From the IMG/VR virus record IMGVR_UViG_3300045284_000120, positions 1-44,073 of that record: a DNA stretch of 44,073 nt; one strand, 5' to 3'. The DNA comes from a virus. The notes under the pieces were generated by a model. That model made no database searches. It was not told the DNA's origin and was given only the letters and a program-made list of their open reading frames with translations. Both the position numbers and the translations under genes were made by a program. This document shows positions 16,201 through 24,621 of this stretch, piece by piece; position 1 is the first letter of the stretch; each line of letters begins with the position of its first letter.

Positions 16201-17199
16201 ACCGATGCAACCACGTTTACAAAGGCTGCAGCGGAACTCAAGGACAAGTTAAAACCGGCTTTGGATTTCCTACAACAATCGGTTCAGGAGTCAACGGACC
16301 TTTTCGGCCGAGGATTAATGGCGGCTTTAAACGCCGCAACGGAGTCGGATGCTAACAAGGCGTTTTTAGAAAGCCTTGGCGCTGGCGTCAAGGATTCTAT
16401 CTTTAACGGCATTGTTCAGAGCTTTGTTGCTTCGGCGCAGTTCGGCGATTTACTAGCGCCTATCCAGCAACAAATTCGCGAGTTCACGCAACAAGCGTTC
16501 ACTACTGGCGTGGCGCCTGATATCGGCGCTTTCCGTCGCGCGATACTTCCAACGATAGAGGCTATCTCGACTCGGGCGGGTGTTCTCGCGCCGCTTATCG
16601 CCGAGCTGCAAAAACTCGGCCTCGACGTTACGGATTCGATTACTAATCTATTTGGTCCCGAGGCCGAGGTATTAAAACCCGTTGACGAATTTCTGCAACA
16701 ATCGGTTAAGACGGCGACGGATCTTTTTGGTAGGGGATTGATCGCCGCTCTCGACGCCGCCAGCGCGTCACAGGCAAATGAAGTCTTTCTTCAAAGTCTC
16801 GGCCAAGGCGTCAAAGACATTCTTTTCAAAGGCATCACGGATGCGTTTATCGCCTCGTCGCAATTCAACGACTTGTTAGCTCCAATTCAGAAAATTATTC
16901 AGGATTTTACGGCGGAAGCGGTTACAAGCGGAAAGACGCCGGACCTTGCGGCATTCCGCGCAGCGATACTGCCGCAGATTACCGACCTAACGACAAGAGC
17001 GGAAACGCTCGCGCCGCTTATCGAAGAGCTACGAAAACTCGGCTTCGATATCAAGGATGGGCTCGGTTTAATTGCCGAGGCTTCGCCGCGCGTGGCGGTC
17101 GAAATTAATATCGAGAATTTTAATCGCGATGACGACCCGGCGTCATTGGCGCGGAAGATTCAGGACTTGCTCGGCGGGAGATTGGCGCCGGCTTCGTAA
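13237..17199 (+). CDS. Tape measure protein
   Basis: 1320 residues from a GTG with GAGGG upstream; by far the longest gene and in the tape-measure place after the chaperones. Helical N-terminal half with long coiled coils, hydrophobic segments near residues 50-80 (IPSLFGGIAAGIASAFSVG) and near 755-775 (NPVTWIAAIVVAAITAIY), and a Gly/Ser-rich middle around 630-690. The C-terminal quarter contains two tandem copies of a 141-residue unit. It sets tail length and is ejected ahead of the DNA in known phages. Confidence 0.95.
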   Translation: MATRQIEIKITGEGGQYEATVQRIIEKNNQLNRAAVQGAEQTTTAFGNLQRILINIPSLFGGIAAGIASAFSVGAIIGFTKQILNAAGEIDDLSKKTGFSRQTLSGLKSTIEENGGSLQAFATAINKAQKSLGDIEGDGKKAGEALAAMGLNVKDLTKASPEQFFEKFAQSLSQVEGQNQRVAIATKVMGRAGADQIPVILELTDKFKQLREQGVSDDNIKQLDKFGDALTRLKNATIGLAQEGLANLIRGFDRLFKISDIEKQRGALADYAKQIENIDKTLKTRESLRSKGLGFLTGSDDAEQLKNRSKALQDFIDANDKLIRLEQGDKDKPAIGGGSLPAVDDGALKRQNEALEQAKTKLLQLKLANAEAARAAGDHTVEVRALALALIDQEYKAAIKAAEGNKSYTDQLGDTLLAEKAQKIAQFEAAEAALNLKRVLEDANRELETQAEDAKTTAEAWGFYKTSLDNANQAAVKAIETTKQVSDLEADRLTIIGKTSEAERLRLVTQLKYLQALKDQEGIESLNAPLREAQIKNVETQIQQLGTVTINVGQTIADSVGGAFSGVILGTRKLAEVGKGFLAALLGDVGQFFTQALIKKFGFENILLTNAQSIGPQIAGAISSGGASSTGGGGIVGNLLGVIGKLGGGFSSMLSGLSSLLSGGGGSFGFGSAAAGVAGPAFANGGFFSGISGAAAGWSGITGTIINGLSSAWTAFSNTTLVTTIGSAIAEVGATVATSLTAVLDTITAALANPVTWIAAIVVAAITAIYRIIANQQERPNAKFSGTFQGVSFDEASSQFVPGDINVAIGRKSGIKNSDAGKIADNLQQRLTILAQQWTDILNIFPDFIAEDIQPALDETNRRLNQNFKDLKLSPGGSRNIQQELESLSGYAGLFRFFQAFAPSIEQGFRSSLQGGGIQIGSAAGFANLDPNRGFKWGAPQEDWDKFIAAIKDVAGLTSQLGSVGAGKFLSGSDLTNIGGLFDQLFSVTDATTFTKAAAELKDKLKPALDFLQQSVQESTDLFGRGLMAALNAATESDANKAFLESLGAGVKDSIFNGIVQSFVASAQFGDLLAPIQQQIREFTQQAFTTGVAPDIGAFRRAILPTIEAISTRAGVLAPLIAELQKLGLDVTDSITNLFGPEAEVLKPVDEFLQQSVKTATDLFGRGLIAALDAASASQANEVFLQSLGQGVKDILFKGITDAFIASSQFNDLLAPIQKIIQDFTAEAVTSGKTPDLAAFRAAILPQITDLTTRAETLAPLIEELRKLGFDIKDGLGLIAEASPRVAVEINIENFNRDDDPASLARKIQDLLGGRLAPAS
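16249..17070 (+). repeat. Tandem 141-residue repeat in tape measure
   Basis: Unit 1 starts at 16249 (LKPALDFLQQSVQ) and unit 2 at 16672 (LKPVDEFLQQSVK), a period of 423 bases. Both contain DLFGRGL, LxSLGxGVKD, FxDLLAPIQ and TRAxxLAPLIxEL. The units have diverged, so the duplication is old. Confidence 0.85.
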
Positions 17200-17957
17200 T
17201 GGCACTAGCAATCACATTTGCCGGTTTAGCTATCGATGGTGTTTTCGATTGGGGTGAGGATTTGCCTTCGCGCGTTCAGTCCGAAACGTTTCCGCGCCGG
17301 CACGGTTCAATCGTCCAAAGCCTAGCGTTTCTTGGCCCGCGCACCGTTACTCTTTCCGGCGAGGTTGTTAAGGCCGATGAGACAAGCCTGAAAAGTTATT
17401 TAAACGCGCTTTCCCAGACGCTAACCGACCGCGGCCGCGACCGGCTCTTTCTGCGCAACGACAACCGATATCTAAACGCGATTAAGACGGCGTTTAGCTA
17501 TCGGTTTCAAGGCGGGCGGTTGCCGGCAAGTATCGCGCAGTTTTCGATTAGTTTCTTGGCCGATGATCCGTTTTGGTACAACTCGACAACCGACAGCGTT
17601 TTGACTTCCAACATCGTTGCCTCGCCGACCGTTATTGCGGTCACTAACAACGGCGGGAGCAAGACGCCGCCGCTTATCGAAATCAAGGCGCTCGGCTCTG
17701 CCGTTACCGGTGTCAAAATTTCCAACGGCAGTACGGGGCTTTTTATTAGCTACACCGGCACGATAAACGCGGGCGCGACATTATCGATTGATTGCGCGGA
17801 CTTCAAAGTGTTGGCGAATGGGGGGAATGGGCTGAACTTAATCGGGACGGGTAGCAGTATCGACATGCAGTTGGAGCCGGGATTGAACAATTTTGTTTAT
17901 GAAGGTGCCGTGACTGGTGTTGACGTGAATATTTTGTGGTTGCCGCGGTGGAGTTAG
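17199..17957 (+). CDS. Distal tail protein (Dit-like)
   Basis: 252 residues; ATG overlaps the tape-measure stop. N-terminal half follows the siphovirus Dit/'tail protein' pattern: TFAGLAIDGVFDWGEDLPSR, then SIVQSLAFLGPRTVTLSGEV and ASIAQFSISFLADDPFWY. The C-terminal half is beta-rich with TTPPLIEIKALGSAVTG-like galectin-type strands and ends LEPGLNNFVYEG. It caps the tube and forms the hub platform. Confidence 0.87.
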   Translation: MALAITFAGLAIDGVFDWGEDLPSRVQSETFPRRHGSIVQSLAFLGPRTVTLSGEVVKADETSLKSYLNALSQTLTDRGRDRLFLRNDNRYLNAIKTAFSYRFQGGRLPASIAQFSISFLADDPFWYNSTTDSVLTSNIVASPTVIAVTNNGGSKTPPLIEIKALGSAVTGVKISNGSTGLFISYTGTINAGATLSIDCADFKVLANGGNGLNLIGTGSSIDMQLEPGLNNFVYEGAVTGVDVNILWLPRWS

Positions 17958-18184
17958 CGCCAATGTTTAGTGTTTCGCAGGTTTTTCTCGTGCCAGATTT
18001 CTTCTTCGGGAGATTTAGGCGGGCCATCATAAATAAAATCCATCAACGCGCCTATTTCGCACCTACCCCAATGCCACGCTTTTTTTTCTGGAACGGGATC
18101 GATGCGATCCTTTGCCGCAGTTTCATCAAACATCGCAGGGAAAATGCGTCGCGCATATTCGACGGCTTCTTTTCTAGTTTTCAT
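17954..18184 (-). CDS. Antisense small protein in tail operon
   Basis: 76 residues on the minus strand, start at 18184 with AGAGAAG upstream; the stop overlaps the Dit stop by a few bases. Reads as a convincing protein: MKTRKEAVEYARRIFPAMF, then WHWGRCEIGALMDFIYDGPP, a motif of a small phage/proteobacterial hypothetical family as I recall it. It sits alone against a long rightward block, so it is probably a moron gene with its own promoter. Confidence 0.82.
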   Translation of the reverse strand: MKTRKEAVEYARRIFPAMFDETAAKDRIDPVPEKKAWHWGRCEIGALMDFIYDGPPKSPEEEIWHEKNLRNTKHWR

Positions 18185-18220
18185 TTCTTCTCTGTACTCT
18201 CAATCGGAGTGATTATCTAG

Positions 18221-19720
18221 GTGGCTGTAGTCTGGACAACCGTTGACCTCGTAGGCACCAAAAACGGTGTCAACGTCAATTTCGTTGTGCCGACCGTGCC
18301 CGACGGCACAACGCTTAGGATTATTTTCAACGGGCGGTTTCTCTATCGCGTTTCCGGCACCCCTACTGCTACCGAGTACGTCCAATCAGGCACAACGATC
18401 ACGCTCGGCCTTGCGCCTGCGGCTACCGATACCGCATGGGCAATGTTCAGCACAACGGGCGTTGTCCTTTCGTCGTCGTCTGTGCCGGCCGCCTCAAGGA
18501 AGAATTTCTATTGGACGATCGAATTAAGGGACAAAAACGGCTCGCTAATTGAAATCCTGCAACCGGACGTTAGCCGGCTGGGCTGGGAATACAACACCGT
18601 CGGCGGCTGCGGCGAATGCGAAATAGCGCTGCGCAGGGACTTTGACAATTACGGCGCCGTCGACTTGGACTGGGATGTTCAAATCTGGCGCGGCTATGAC
18701 CCGCTAGGCAGTCAAGGAACACGCCTACCAGCGCAGTTGCCGTTTGTCTTGGGCTCTACGTTAGCCGGCTCGCGGGAGCTGCGTTATAGCGGCTTTGTGC
18801 GTGAAATAACCCCTATTTTCGACGAGGTGGAGAGTGTCAGGCTTCGTTGTTCGGGCTACTCCCGGCAACTGGAATATCTGGCGGTATTCGACGCTACGAC
18901 GAGCGGGCCGGTGACCTATACCAATTTGGAAGTCAGCGCGATTGCGCGCGACCTGATCGATAGCTTTGTGGTGCTCGGCAGCAAAGTGAAGCGCACCGCG
19001 GCTTTGGCGCTCGTGCAGAATACCGGCGCCATTATCCAAGACGTAACGTTCAACGGCAGTGTTTGGGACGCTCTAAAATTCCTAGCCGATATCGGCGGCA
19101 ATGCGGAGTACGGCGTTAGGGCGGATCGTGAAATCTATTTTCTGCCGCGCCAAAACGTCAACAAGCAAACATATGTCCTCGGCAACAACGTCAAAATGTT
19201 TGAAGCGAGCCGAACCACCGACGATATTGTAAACCGCGTTTTTCTCCAGGGCGGCGACGGAACTTATTACAGGCTTGCAAACGGGGCTTACCAGTCGGGC
19301 TACCAGAAAGAGCGCGTTGTTTTGGTGCCGGCGATCAGCAACGCCACTGATGCCACGCTATGGGGAATCTCTTATTTTTCTCGGTTCGGCGCCTCGCAGC
19401 CGAAAGGGACGCTAAACCTAGCCGCAAGCGATGACTGGATTGAAAACGTGGGCAACCCGATTGGGCTCGTGCGCGTGCTTGGCGGGATCATGTTCATCTC
19501 AGGCACTACACGCCTACCGGCGCTGTTACCCGTGGAACTCGCCAAAACGCTCGGCGCAACTACGGATCAAAGTTTTCGCGTGGCGGGTGTTACCTATGCG
19601 CCGACGGAGAATGGCTTACAAATCAATATCCAACTCGGCGAGCGGTCAAGCAGTCTTGCCGATCAGTTTCGCAATATTGAGTATCAATTGGGATCCCTTC
19701 GGCAAGGACTGGCGGCATAA
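18221..19720 (+). CDS. Tail hub / Gp37-like tail protein
   Basis: 499 residues from a GTG. Residues 1-85 are a separate beta domain (TTVDLVGTKNGVNVNFVVP ... TITLGLAP) that recurs as the next gene. From about residue 100 the protein resembles the siphovirus ReqiPepy6 Gp37-like hub family: FYWTIELRDKNGSLIEILQP, GECEIALRRDFDNY, RYSGFVREITP, LRCSGYSRQLEYL and VNRVFLQGGDGTYY. Such proteins close the tail tip below Dit. Family call by recall, supported by order. Confidence 0.8.
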   Translation: MAVVWTTVDLVGTKNGVNVNFVVPTVPDGTTLRIIFNGRFLYRVSGTPTATEYVQSGTTITLGLAPAATDTAWAMFSTTGVVLSSSSVPAASRKNFYWTIELRDKNGSLIEILQPDVSRLGWEYNTVGGCGECEIALRRDFDNYGAVDLDWDVQIWRGYDPLGSQGTRLPAQLPFVLGSTLAGSRELRYSGFVREITPIFDEVESVRLRCSGYSRQLEYLAVFDATTSGPVTYTNLEVSAIARDLIDSFVVLGSKVKRTAALALVQNTGAIIQDVTFNGSVWDALKFLADIGGNAEYGVRADREIYFLPRQNVNKQTYVLGNNVKMFEASRTTDDIVNRVFLQGGDGTYYRLANGAYQSGYQKERVVLVPAISNATDATLWGISYFSRFGASQPKGTLNLAASDDWIENVGNPIGLVRVLGGIMFISGTTRLPALLPVELAKTLGATTDQSFRVAGVTYAPTENGLQINIQLGERSSSLADQFRNIEYQLGSLRQGLAA

Positions 19721-19963
19721 ATGGGAATCGGCCAGTGGAAAATTGTCGACCTGACGGGCACGAAAAACGGGAGCAATACCGCGTTTACGATTCCCGACGT
19801 GCCGGACCTCAGCACGCTGCTAGTCGTTTTCAATACTTCGAGCCTTTATCGCGTCGCATCAGCGCCAACGATCATGCAGTACACCATCAGCGGCACGACG
19901 ATAACTTTAGGCTTGGCGCCGAACTCAACCGATAAACTTTGGGCTAATTACGATGTGGCGTAA
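19721..19963 (+). CDS. Stand-alone copy of hub N-terminal domain
   Basis: 80 residues, ATG directly after the hub stop. Aligns along its length with residues 5-75 of the hub protein: VDLxGTKNGxN, xxPDxxxL, LYRV, SGTTITLGLAP and WA. This is an intragenic duplication that has become a separate gene. Probably a virion beta-sandwich, perhaps a carbohydrate- or tail-binding module; the function is inferred only. Confidence 0.82.
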   Translation: MGIGQWKIVDLTGTKNGSNTAFTIPDVPDLSTLLVVFNTSSLYRVASAPTIMQYTISGTTITLGLAPNSTDKLWANYDVA

Positions 19964-20996
19964 ATTTCTAATCTTATTTCTGTTGATTCCGGCGCTCGCC
20001 GACGCGCAACTTATCAGGCGGGAAACTATTCAGGCGGGTATTATTTTCTGTGACGACGCCACGGCTACCGACACCTATACTTGCCCAAACCCGACGCCGG
20101 CACTCGCTGCCTATGACTCTAAGATTCTGGTTATCTTCCGGCCAAATACCAACAACACCGGCACGGCGTCGTTAAATATTAGCGGATTAGGCGCGATCAC
20201 CATTGTTGCATTTGACGGCTCGACGCTTGCCAATAACGCGCTTGTTGCCGCCAGCCGCTATATCTTGGTTTATAACGGCACCAACTTTGTTTTGTATAAT
20301 CCAGCGACTTCCGGCGGCGGTTTATCCGGCCTGACTGATGATTTTATTTTAAAGGCCAACGGCACCACGGCAGCGGAAATCTCGACAATCAAGGACGACG
20401 GCGCCGGAAATATTAGTTATGGAACCGTCTCAGGGAACCGTCACGAGTTTACTTTTACCGCAGCGACGGCGGTGCGTACTATTACCTTCCCGAATGAATC
20501 GGGCACCCTTGCATTTCAAAAAATCAAAGCATCATGGGATGCCGACGCAATCACGCAAGACGGCACTTTCTGCACCGATCCTATCACTGGCCAGATTAAC
20601 AGTGGGCCGCGCACGCGATGGTTTCTCTGCGCGGACAACAACGGCTCAATTTTCGAGGGTAAAATAGTCAACCTACCTTACGCGATTACCGCGGCGGCGT
20701 TTACGGTGCTGCTCAATCACGCTACGACGGAATCAATTACCTTTGCCGGGGAGTTTTCGGCGCAGTGTCGTGCATCGGCAACGACGGTGAACAGCACTTG
20801 GGGAACCGCGGTTACGGCGAACGTAGCAATCACAACAGCAAATCAACCAGTACAGGCGACGGCGGCGGCTGTCATACCGAACGGAACATGCTCGGCCGGC
20901 TCAACGTTGTTTTGGCGTTATGTGGTTGTCGCTGCATCGTTTTCAGCCAACGCAGCCAACGCGCGCATCATGGGCGTTTACATGGCAGGTGAATAA
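19953..20996 (+). CDS. Tail-fibre-like protein with Sec signal peptide
   Basis: 347 residues, ATG overlapping the previous gene. N-terminus MWRKFLILFLLIPALADAQL is a textbook signal peptide with an A-x-A cleavage site before Gln. The middle carries fibre-type text: LKANGTTAAEISTIKDDGAG, then HEFTFTAATAVRTITFPNES and GTLAF, which recur in phage tail fibres. C-terminus is beta-rich. A secreted fibre is contradictory for a cytoplasmic assembly pathway. First of seven such genes. Confidence 0.85.
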   Translation: MWRKFLILFLLIPALADAQLIRRETIQAGIIFCDDATATDTYTCPNPTPALAAYDSKILVIFRPNTNNTGTASLNISGLGAITIVAFDGSTLANNALVAASRYILVYNGTNFVLYNPATSGGGLSGLTDDFILKANGTTAAEISTIKDDGAGNISYGTVSGNRHEFTFTAATAVRTITFPNESGTLAFQKIKASWDADAITQDGTFCTDPITGQINSGPRTRWFLCADNNGSIFEGKIVNLPYAITAAAFTVLLNHATTESITFAGEFSAQCRASATTVNSTWGTAVTANVAITTANQPVQATAAAVIPNGTCSAGSTLFWRYVVVAASFSANAANARIMGVYMAGE

Positions 20997-21653
20997 GTGC
21001 GGCATACTTATATAATACTTATTCTGCTTTTTTTTGCTGCCAACGCAGGCGCGGCGACGATTACGGATGACTTTACTCGCGCCGATAACTCGGACATTGG
21101 CGCGAATTGGGACAACGGCTATAGCACGTCGACGGCCTGCGCGATTGTTAATAACCGTGTCCGCAACCCGGCTTCCGGCGATGGGTGCGTAGAGACGTGG
21201 AATGCAAACTCATTTGCTAACAACCAATGGGCGCAGGCAAGTTTTGCAACATACGACACTACGTCAGTCGCTCGCATAGCGGTAATATTACGAGCGGCGA
21301 CGCCGCCAACCGGCGACTATTATCGGATCACGGCGCGTCGCAATTCCGGCGGCGCAACGACGACAATCCAAAAATTTATCGCCAACGTAGGAACTACGCT
21401 TGCAACCGAAAGCGCTATCACTTGGGCAACGGGCGACGTGTTGTATGCGGACGTATCCGGTACGACGATCACCGCCAAAAGGAACGGCGTCACAGTTTTT
21501 ACTGCCACCGATTCGGCTCTTACCGCGGGGCGGATCGGCTTATACATCTCGATTGATGGAACGGTTGACGGTGCGGAAATCGAAAGTTTTTCCGGCGGCG
21601 ATTTAACGACGGCGGGAGGCCGTCGCAAAGTGGGAGTGATGGCGTTTCAATGA
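20997..21653 (+). CDS. Secreted lectin-like protein
   Basis: 218 residues from a GTG. Signal peptide MRHTYIILILLFFAANAGAA with A-G-A cleavage site. The mature part begins TITDDFTRADNSDIGANWDN, the usual opening of LamG/concanavalin-like beta sandwiches, and includes YYRITARRNSGG and RIGLYISIDGTVDGAEIESF, which fit that fold. Probable glycan-binding module. Overlaps the next gene by ATGA. Confidence 0.8.
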   Translation: MRHTYIILILLFFAANAGAATITDDFTRADNSDIGANWDNGYSTSTACAIVNNRVRNPASGDGCVETWNANSFANNQWAQASFATYDTTSVARIAVILRAATPPTGDYYRITARRNSGGATTTIQKFIANVGTTLATESAITWATGDVLYADVSGTTITAKRNGVTVFTATDSALTAGRIGLYISIDGTVDGAEIESFSGGDLTTAGGRRKVGVMAFQ

Positions 21654-23356
21654 AACGCGGGTTTTTAGCCGGGTTTTTGTTACTTCTAGCAATAGATGCT
21701 GAAGCGGCGACCTATTGGGTAAAGGCCGGGACTAATAGCAGTTGCGCGGCAGCATCCGGTTCAAGTGACCCTGGTTTTTATCGAAGCACAATTACTAACG
21801 GACTATCCTGTCTTGCGCCGGGTGATACGCTCAACATCACGTCTGGTTCTTATGCAGAAAGGATCGTCGCCGGCACTAATATTTTCACCACGCAGTCAGG
21901 CACGTCCTACGCGAACGCAACAACAATTCAAGGCATAGGGACCGTGACCTTGAACAGCAGCGCGGGTAGCTGCATCCAACTTTCTACGCCGGCCGCTGGG
22001 ACGGTTTATCGGTATATTGTTTTCAAGAATTTTATCTGCGACGGTGCGGCCACTTCGCTTCCAGGTACGCAGTTCGGTTTAACGATTGGTGGCGGTGCCA
22101 ACGGCGGCACCATCGATCACATCAAGCTCGACGGGCTGGAAGTGAAAAATTATAAGCTCACGGCGGTTGGGGTTGGTGGGGATGATCAAGTCGGAACCGA
22201 CTTATGGGTGACGGGCTTGAGCGTCCACGATAACGGGACCGTGGCGGGCTTTACTTTGCCGGGCGATCCCAGCCCAAGTTATGGTCATTGTTTTTATGTA
22301 GAGGGCGGCGGCAACGCGATATTTGAATACAACATATGTAAAAACCAAGCCTCTCAGGGCTTCCAACAATATGCCTCTAACGCAGCGACGAATAATATAT
22401 ATCGCAACAACTGGGTTGAGAATACCGGGATAGCCGACGCTCGTGGTGCTTCGGCATTCGGTATTAGCAATGGAGATGGTGTAAAGATTTACAACAATAC
22501 AATCATTAACAACCAAAACGGCATCGGTTCGTCAGTCGCTAATGCTGTAATTTACAACAATACTCTCTACAACGACGGCATCGGCCATGTAGGGCCGGGC
22601 TGCTGCTATGCGGACATTCATATTGACGCGGGCAGTGCGACGGTAAAAAACAACCTTCTTTACAATAACGCTATCAATTCGATAGCGAGCCTTGGTGGTA
22701 CTCTCACCCAATCCAACAATTTAGCAACTTCAACCGATCCATTTATTAACGCAGCGGCTAAAGATTTTAGACTGAAATCCACTTTTTCGGCGGCTATCGA
22801 CCAAGGGACGGCCAACATCGCGCCGGGGATTACGATACCCGCATGTTCAGGGGGCACGACTACGGGTTGCTACAACGGCACCGCGCCGGACATTGGGGCG
22901 ATGGAAACCGGCGTTCCTACTGCTGGCGGCGGACCGCCAACGATCACGCCTAATCTTACCAGCGTTGGCGCGGGCGCGCCGATTTTACTTACTGTCGATG
23001 ACGACGACGTAAATGAACGTATAGAAGTGACCGGCGATTGGATAGGCATATTCGCGCCAGGCGCAGCCGTGCCGGCGGGTGGAGTCATTGACGGGATAGC
23101 TTTGTTCGATTGGTTTTATATGAACGGCAGTAAAACCTCGCCGGCGTTAGCTATCAGTGACGCCGTTATCCCATTTACTGCGCCGACAACGCCGGGAAAA
23201 TATGAATTCCGCTTTTATCAGGACAACTCAAACTTAGAAGTCGACAGGTTGGCTACTGCGGCGTTTACGGTTATCACGTCGGGCATCGTGATGAAGTTTA
23301 ACATCAGTACTTTGAAAATTGGGCCAAGCGTCACTTGGAAAATTGGGACGCCATGA
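21650..23356 (+). CDS. Secreted right-handed beta-helix protein
   Basis: 568 residues. Signal peptide MKRGFLAGFLLLLAIDAEAA (A-E-A site). Residues 20-400 are a pectate-lyase-type parallel beta-helix: repeated YNNT, IYNNTIINNQNG, VIYNNTLYNDG and KNNLLYNNAI rungs, with GDTLNITSGSYAER at the N-terminal cap. The C-terminal part, EVTGDWIGIFAPGAAVPAGG to GKYEFRFYQD, is an Ig-like domain. Beta-helix tailspikes often cleave polysaccharide; no catalytic residues can be named here. Confidence 0.85.
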   Translation: MKRGFLAGFLLLLAIDAEAATYWVKAGTNSSCAAASGSSDPGFYRSTITNGLSCLAPGDTLNITSGSYAERIVAGTNIFTTQSGTSYANATTIQGIGTVTLNSSAGSCIQLSTPAAGTVYRYIVFKNFICDGAATSLPGTQFGLTIGGGANGGTIDHIKLDGLEVKNYKLTAVGVGGDDQVGTDLWVTGLSVHDNGTVAGFTLPGDPSPSYGHCFYVEGGGNAIFEYNICKNQASQGFQQYASNAATNNIYRNNWVENTGIADARGASAFGISNGDGVKIYNNTIINNQNGIGSSVANAVIYNNTLYNDGIGHVGPGCCYADIHIDAGSATVKNNLLYNNAINSIASLGGTLTQSNNLATSTDPFINAAAKDFRLKSTFSAAIDQGTANIAPGITIPACSGGTTTGCYNGTAPDIGAMETGVPTAGGGPPTITPNLTSVGAGAPILLTVDDDDVNERIEVTGDWIGIFAPGAAVPAGGVIDGIALFDWFYMNGSKTSPALAISDAVIPFTAPTTPGKYEFRFYQDNSNLEVDRLATAAFTVITSGIVMKFNISTLKIGPSVTWKIGTP

Positions 23357-23637
23357 TTTTTAGAATAATAATTCTGCTTTTGCTTTTTCCCGGTGTCGCC
23401 TTAGCCCGCGATCCTGCGCAGGTGCGCGCGTTTCGCAAAAGCAATCCATGTCCGGTGACACAGAAAACGACGGGCGCTTGTCCCGGTTTTGTAGTCGACC
23501 ACATTGTGCCGTTGTGTTTCGACGGCGCCGATTTACCGGGCAACATGGCATGGCAGGAAGTAAGGGCAAGTTACAAAAAGGATGTGTTCGAGCGCCAAGC
23601 GTGCGCGTTAAAAAAGAAAATGATTGATCTGAAATGA
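23353..23637 (+). CDS. Secreted HNH nuclease
   Basis: 94 residues; start overlaps the previous stop (ATGA). Signal peptide MIFRIIILLLLFPGVALA with A-L-A site, so the mature protein is about 76 residues. It contains CPVTQKTTGACPG, then the HNH-like core FVVDHIVPLCFDGADLPGNM, then YKKDVFERQAC. The four Cys suit an oxidising periplasm (disulphides) or zinc. An exported DNase may degrade DNA at the envelope, for instance of a superinfecting phage; this is inference. Confidence 0.82.
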   Translation: MIFRIIILLLLFPGVALARDPAQVRAFRKSNPCPVTQKTTGACPGFVVDHIVPLCFDGADLPGNMAWQEVRASYKKDVFERQACALKKKMIDLK

Positions 23638-23647
23638 AAGCGGCCCG

Positions 23648-23971
23648 ATGAATAAGTATCGAATAATTTTAATCGGGAGCGTGATTTTTTGGTTGATTGT
23701 GGTTATCGCGGTTGGTTGGCAGATTCTTTTACGTCTAGCGGTCCGCGCGAATATGGCATCTTTCCTTATGATTGCGGTTGTCAGCGCAGCCGAGCCGGAA
23801 GATAAGGAACTGCAAATTTTACAACTCCAAAAAATCATCGCCGAGCAATCAATGGCGCAGCTTATGAGGGACGAGATGGTGAAAGAGTACGTCAGGATTC
23901 GCGGCAACTATGACAAGCTCAACGCGGATATCGAAGCCAAGGAAAAAGCCAGGGGGAAAAAGAGCGAATGA
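23648..23971 (+). CDS. Membrane-anchored coiled-coil protein
   Basis: 107 residues, one N-terminal membrane helix (YRIILIGSVIFWLIVVIAVG) and a second hydrophobic stretch (MASFLMIAVVSAA), then a charged coiled-coil tail from about residue 55 (EPEDKELQILQLQKIIAEQ). Topology resembles an inner-membrane spanin or a signal-anchored protein. Stands between secreted HNH and two secreted fibre genes. Confidence 0.7.
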   Translation: MNKYRIILIGSVIFWLIVVIAVGWQILLRLAVRANMASFLMIAVVSAAEPEDKELQILQLQKIIAEQSMAQLMRDEMVKEYVRIRGNYDKLNADIEAKEKARGKKSE

Positions 23972-24621
23972 AAAAGATTGTAGCTTTTATATTTGCTTTT
24001 AGTTTGTGGACCGGATCTCCGTGCTTCGCCGCTTGGCACTTGTACTTAGTTCCTGTCATCGGCGCCGGCACAAACGATGCCGCCGATGCTCGCCAACCTA
24101 AGTATGTAGCAGCGCTAAGTGGTGTTAAGTGGGGCGCGGTAGATTACGGTTTTCAACCCTTCATGTTAGTCGCCGCCGATGTGGACGGCGCAACTGATAC
24201 CGCAGCGACAGCACAACCGGACGTGACTAGGATACCTGACAACCTAGATCAATTGATTGGCGCGGGTGCGCTAGGGGCGGTGCAGACGGCGTTGGAAAAT
24301 AGAAATATCCCTGCGGGATGGGTTACTGCTGCGCTCAGTTATAGAACGGTACTGAGGACTATTTGGGGGTTTTTCGCTTTTATCCAACGCTATTCGGTTG
24401 TCTCAGGCAATACCAACCCTATACTTGCCGCGTCAATAAACCTAGATACGCAATTCAATCAATTACCTTCAGGGGCGCAAACTAATTTGCAAACTACGGC
24501 GACGAGTCTGGGCTTGAGCGCGGCAGGGCTTACGGGAACAAGTACGCTTAGACAAATCCTGAAAAACATTTCGGACCAATGGGGTCAACGAGCCTTTACG
24601 GTGGGCGGTATTACTATATGA
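23968..24621 (+). CDS. Secreted hypothetical tail-region protein
   Basis: 217 residues. Signal peptide MKKIVAFIFAFSLWTGSPCFA with a C-F-A site; nearly the same signal sequence as the next gene. Mature part AWHLYLVPVIGAGTNDAADA, then a Gly/Ala/Thr-rich helical C-terminus. No known domain. Overlaps the next gene by ATGA. Probably an appendage or envelope protein of the same group as its neighbours. Confidence 0.75.
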   Translation: MKKIVAFIFAFSLWTGSPCFAAWHLYLVPVIGAGTNDAADARQPKYVAALSGVKWGAVDYGFQPFMLVAADVDGATDTAATAQPDVTRIPDNLDQLIGAGALGAVQTALENRNIPAGWVTAALSYRTVLRTIWGFFAFIQRYSVVSGNTNPILAASINLDTQFNQLPSGAQTNLQTTATSLGLSAAGLTGTSTLRQILKNISDQWGQRAFTVGGITI

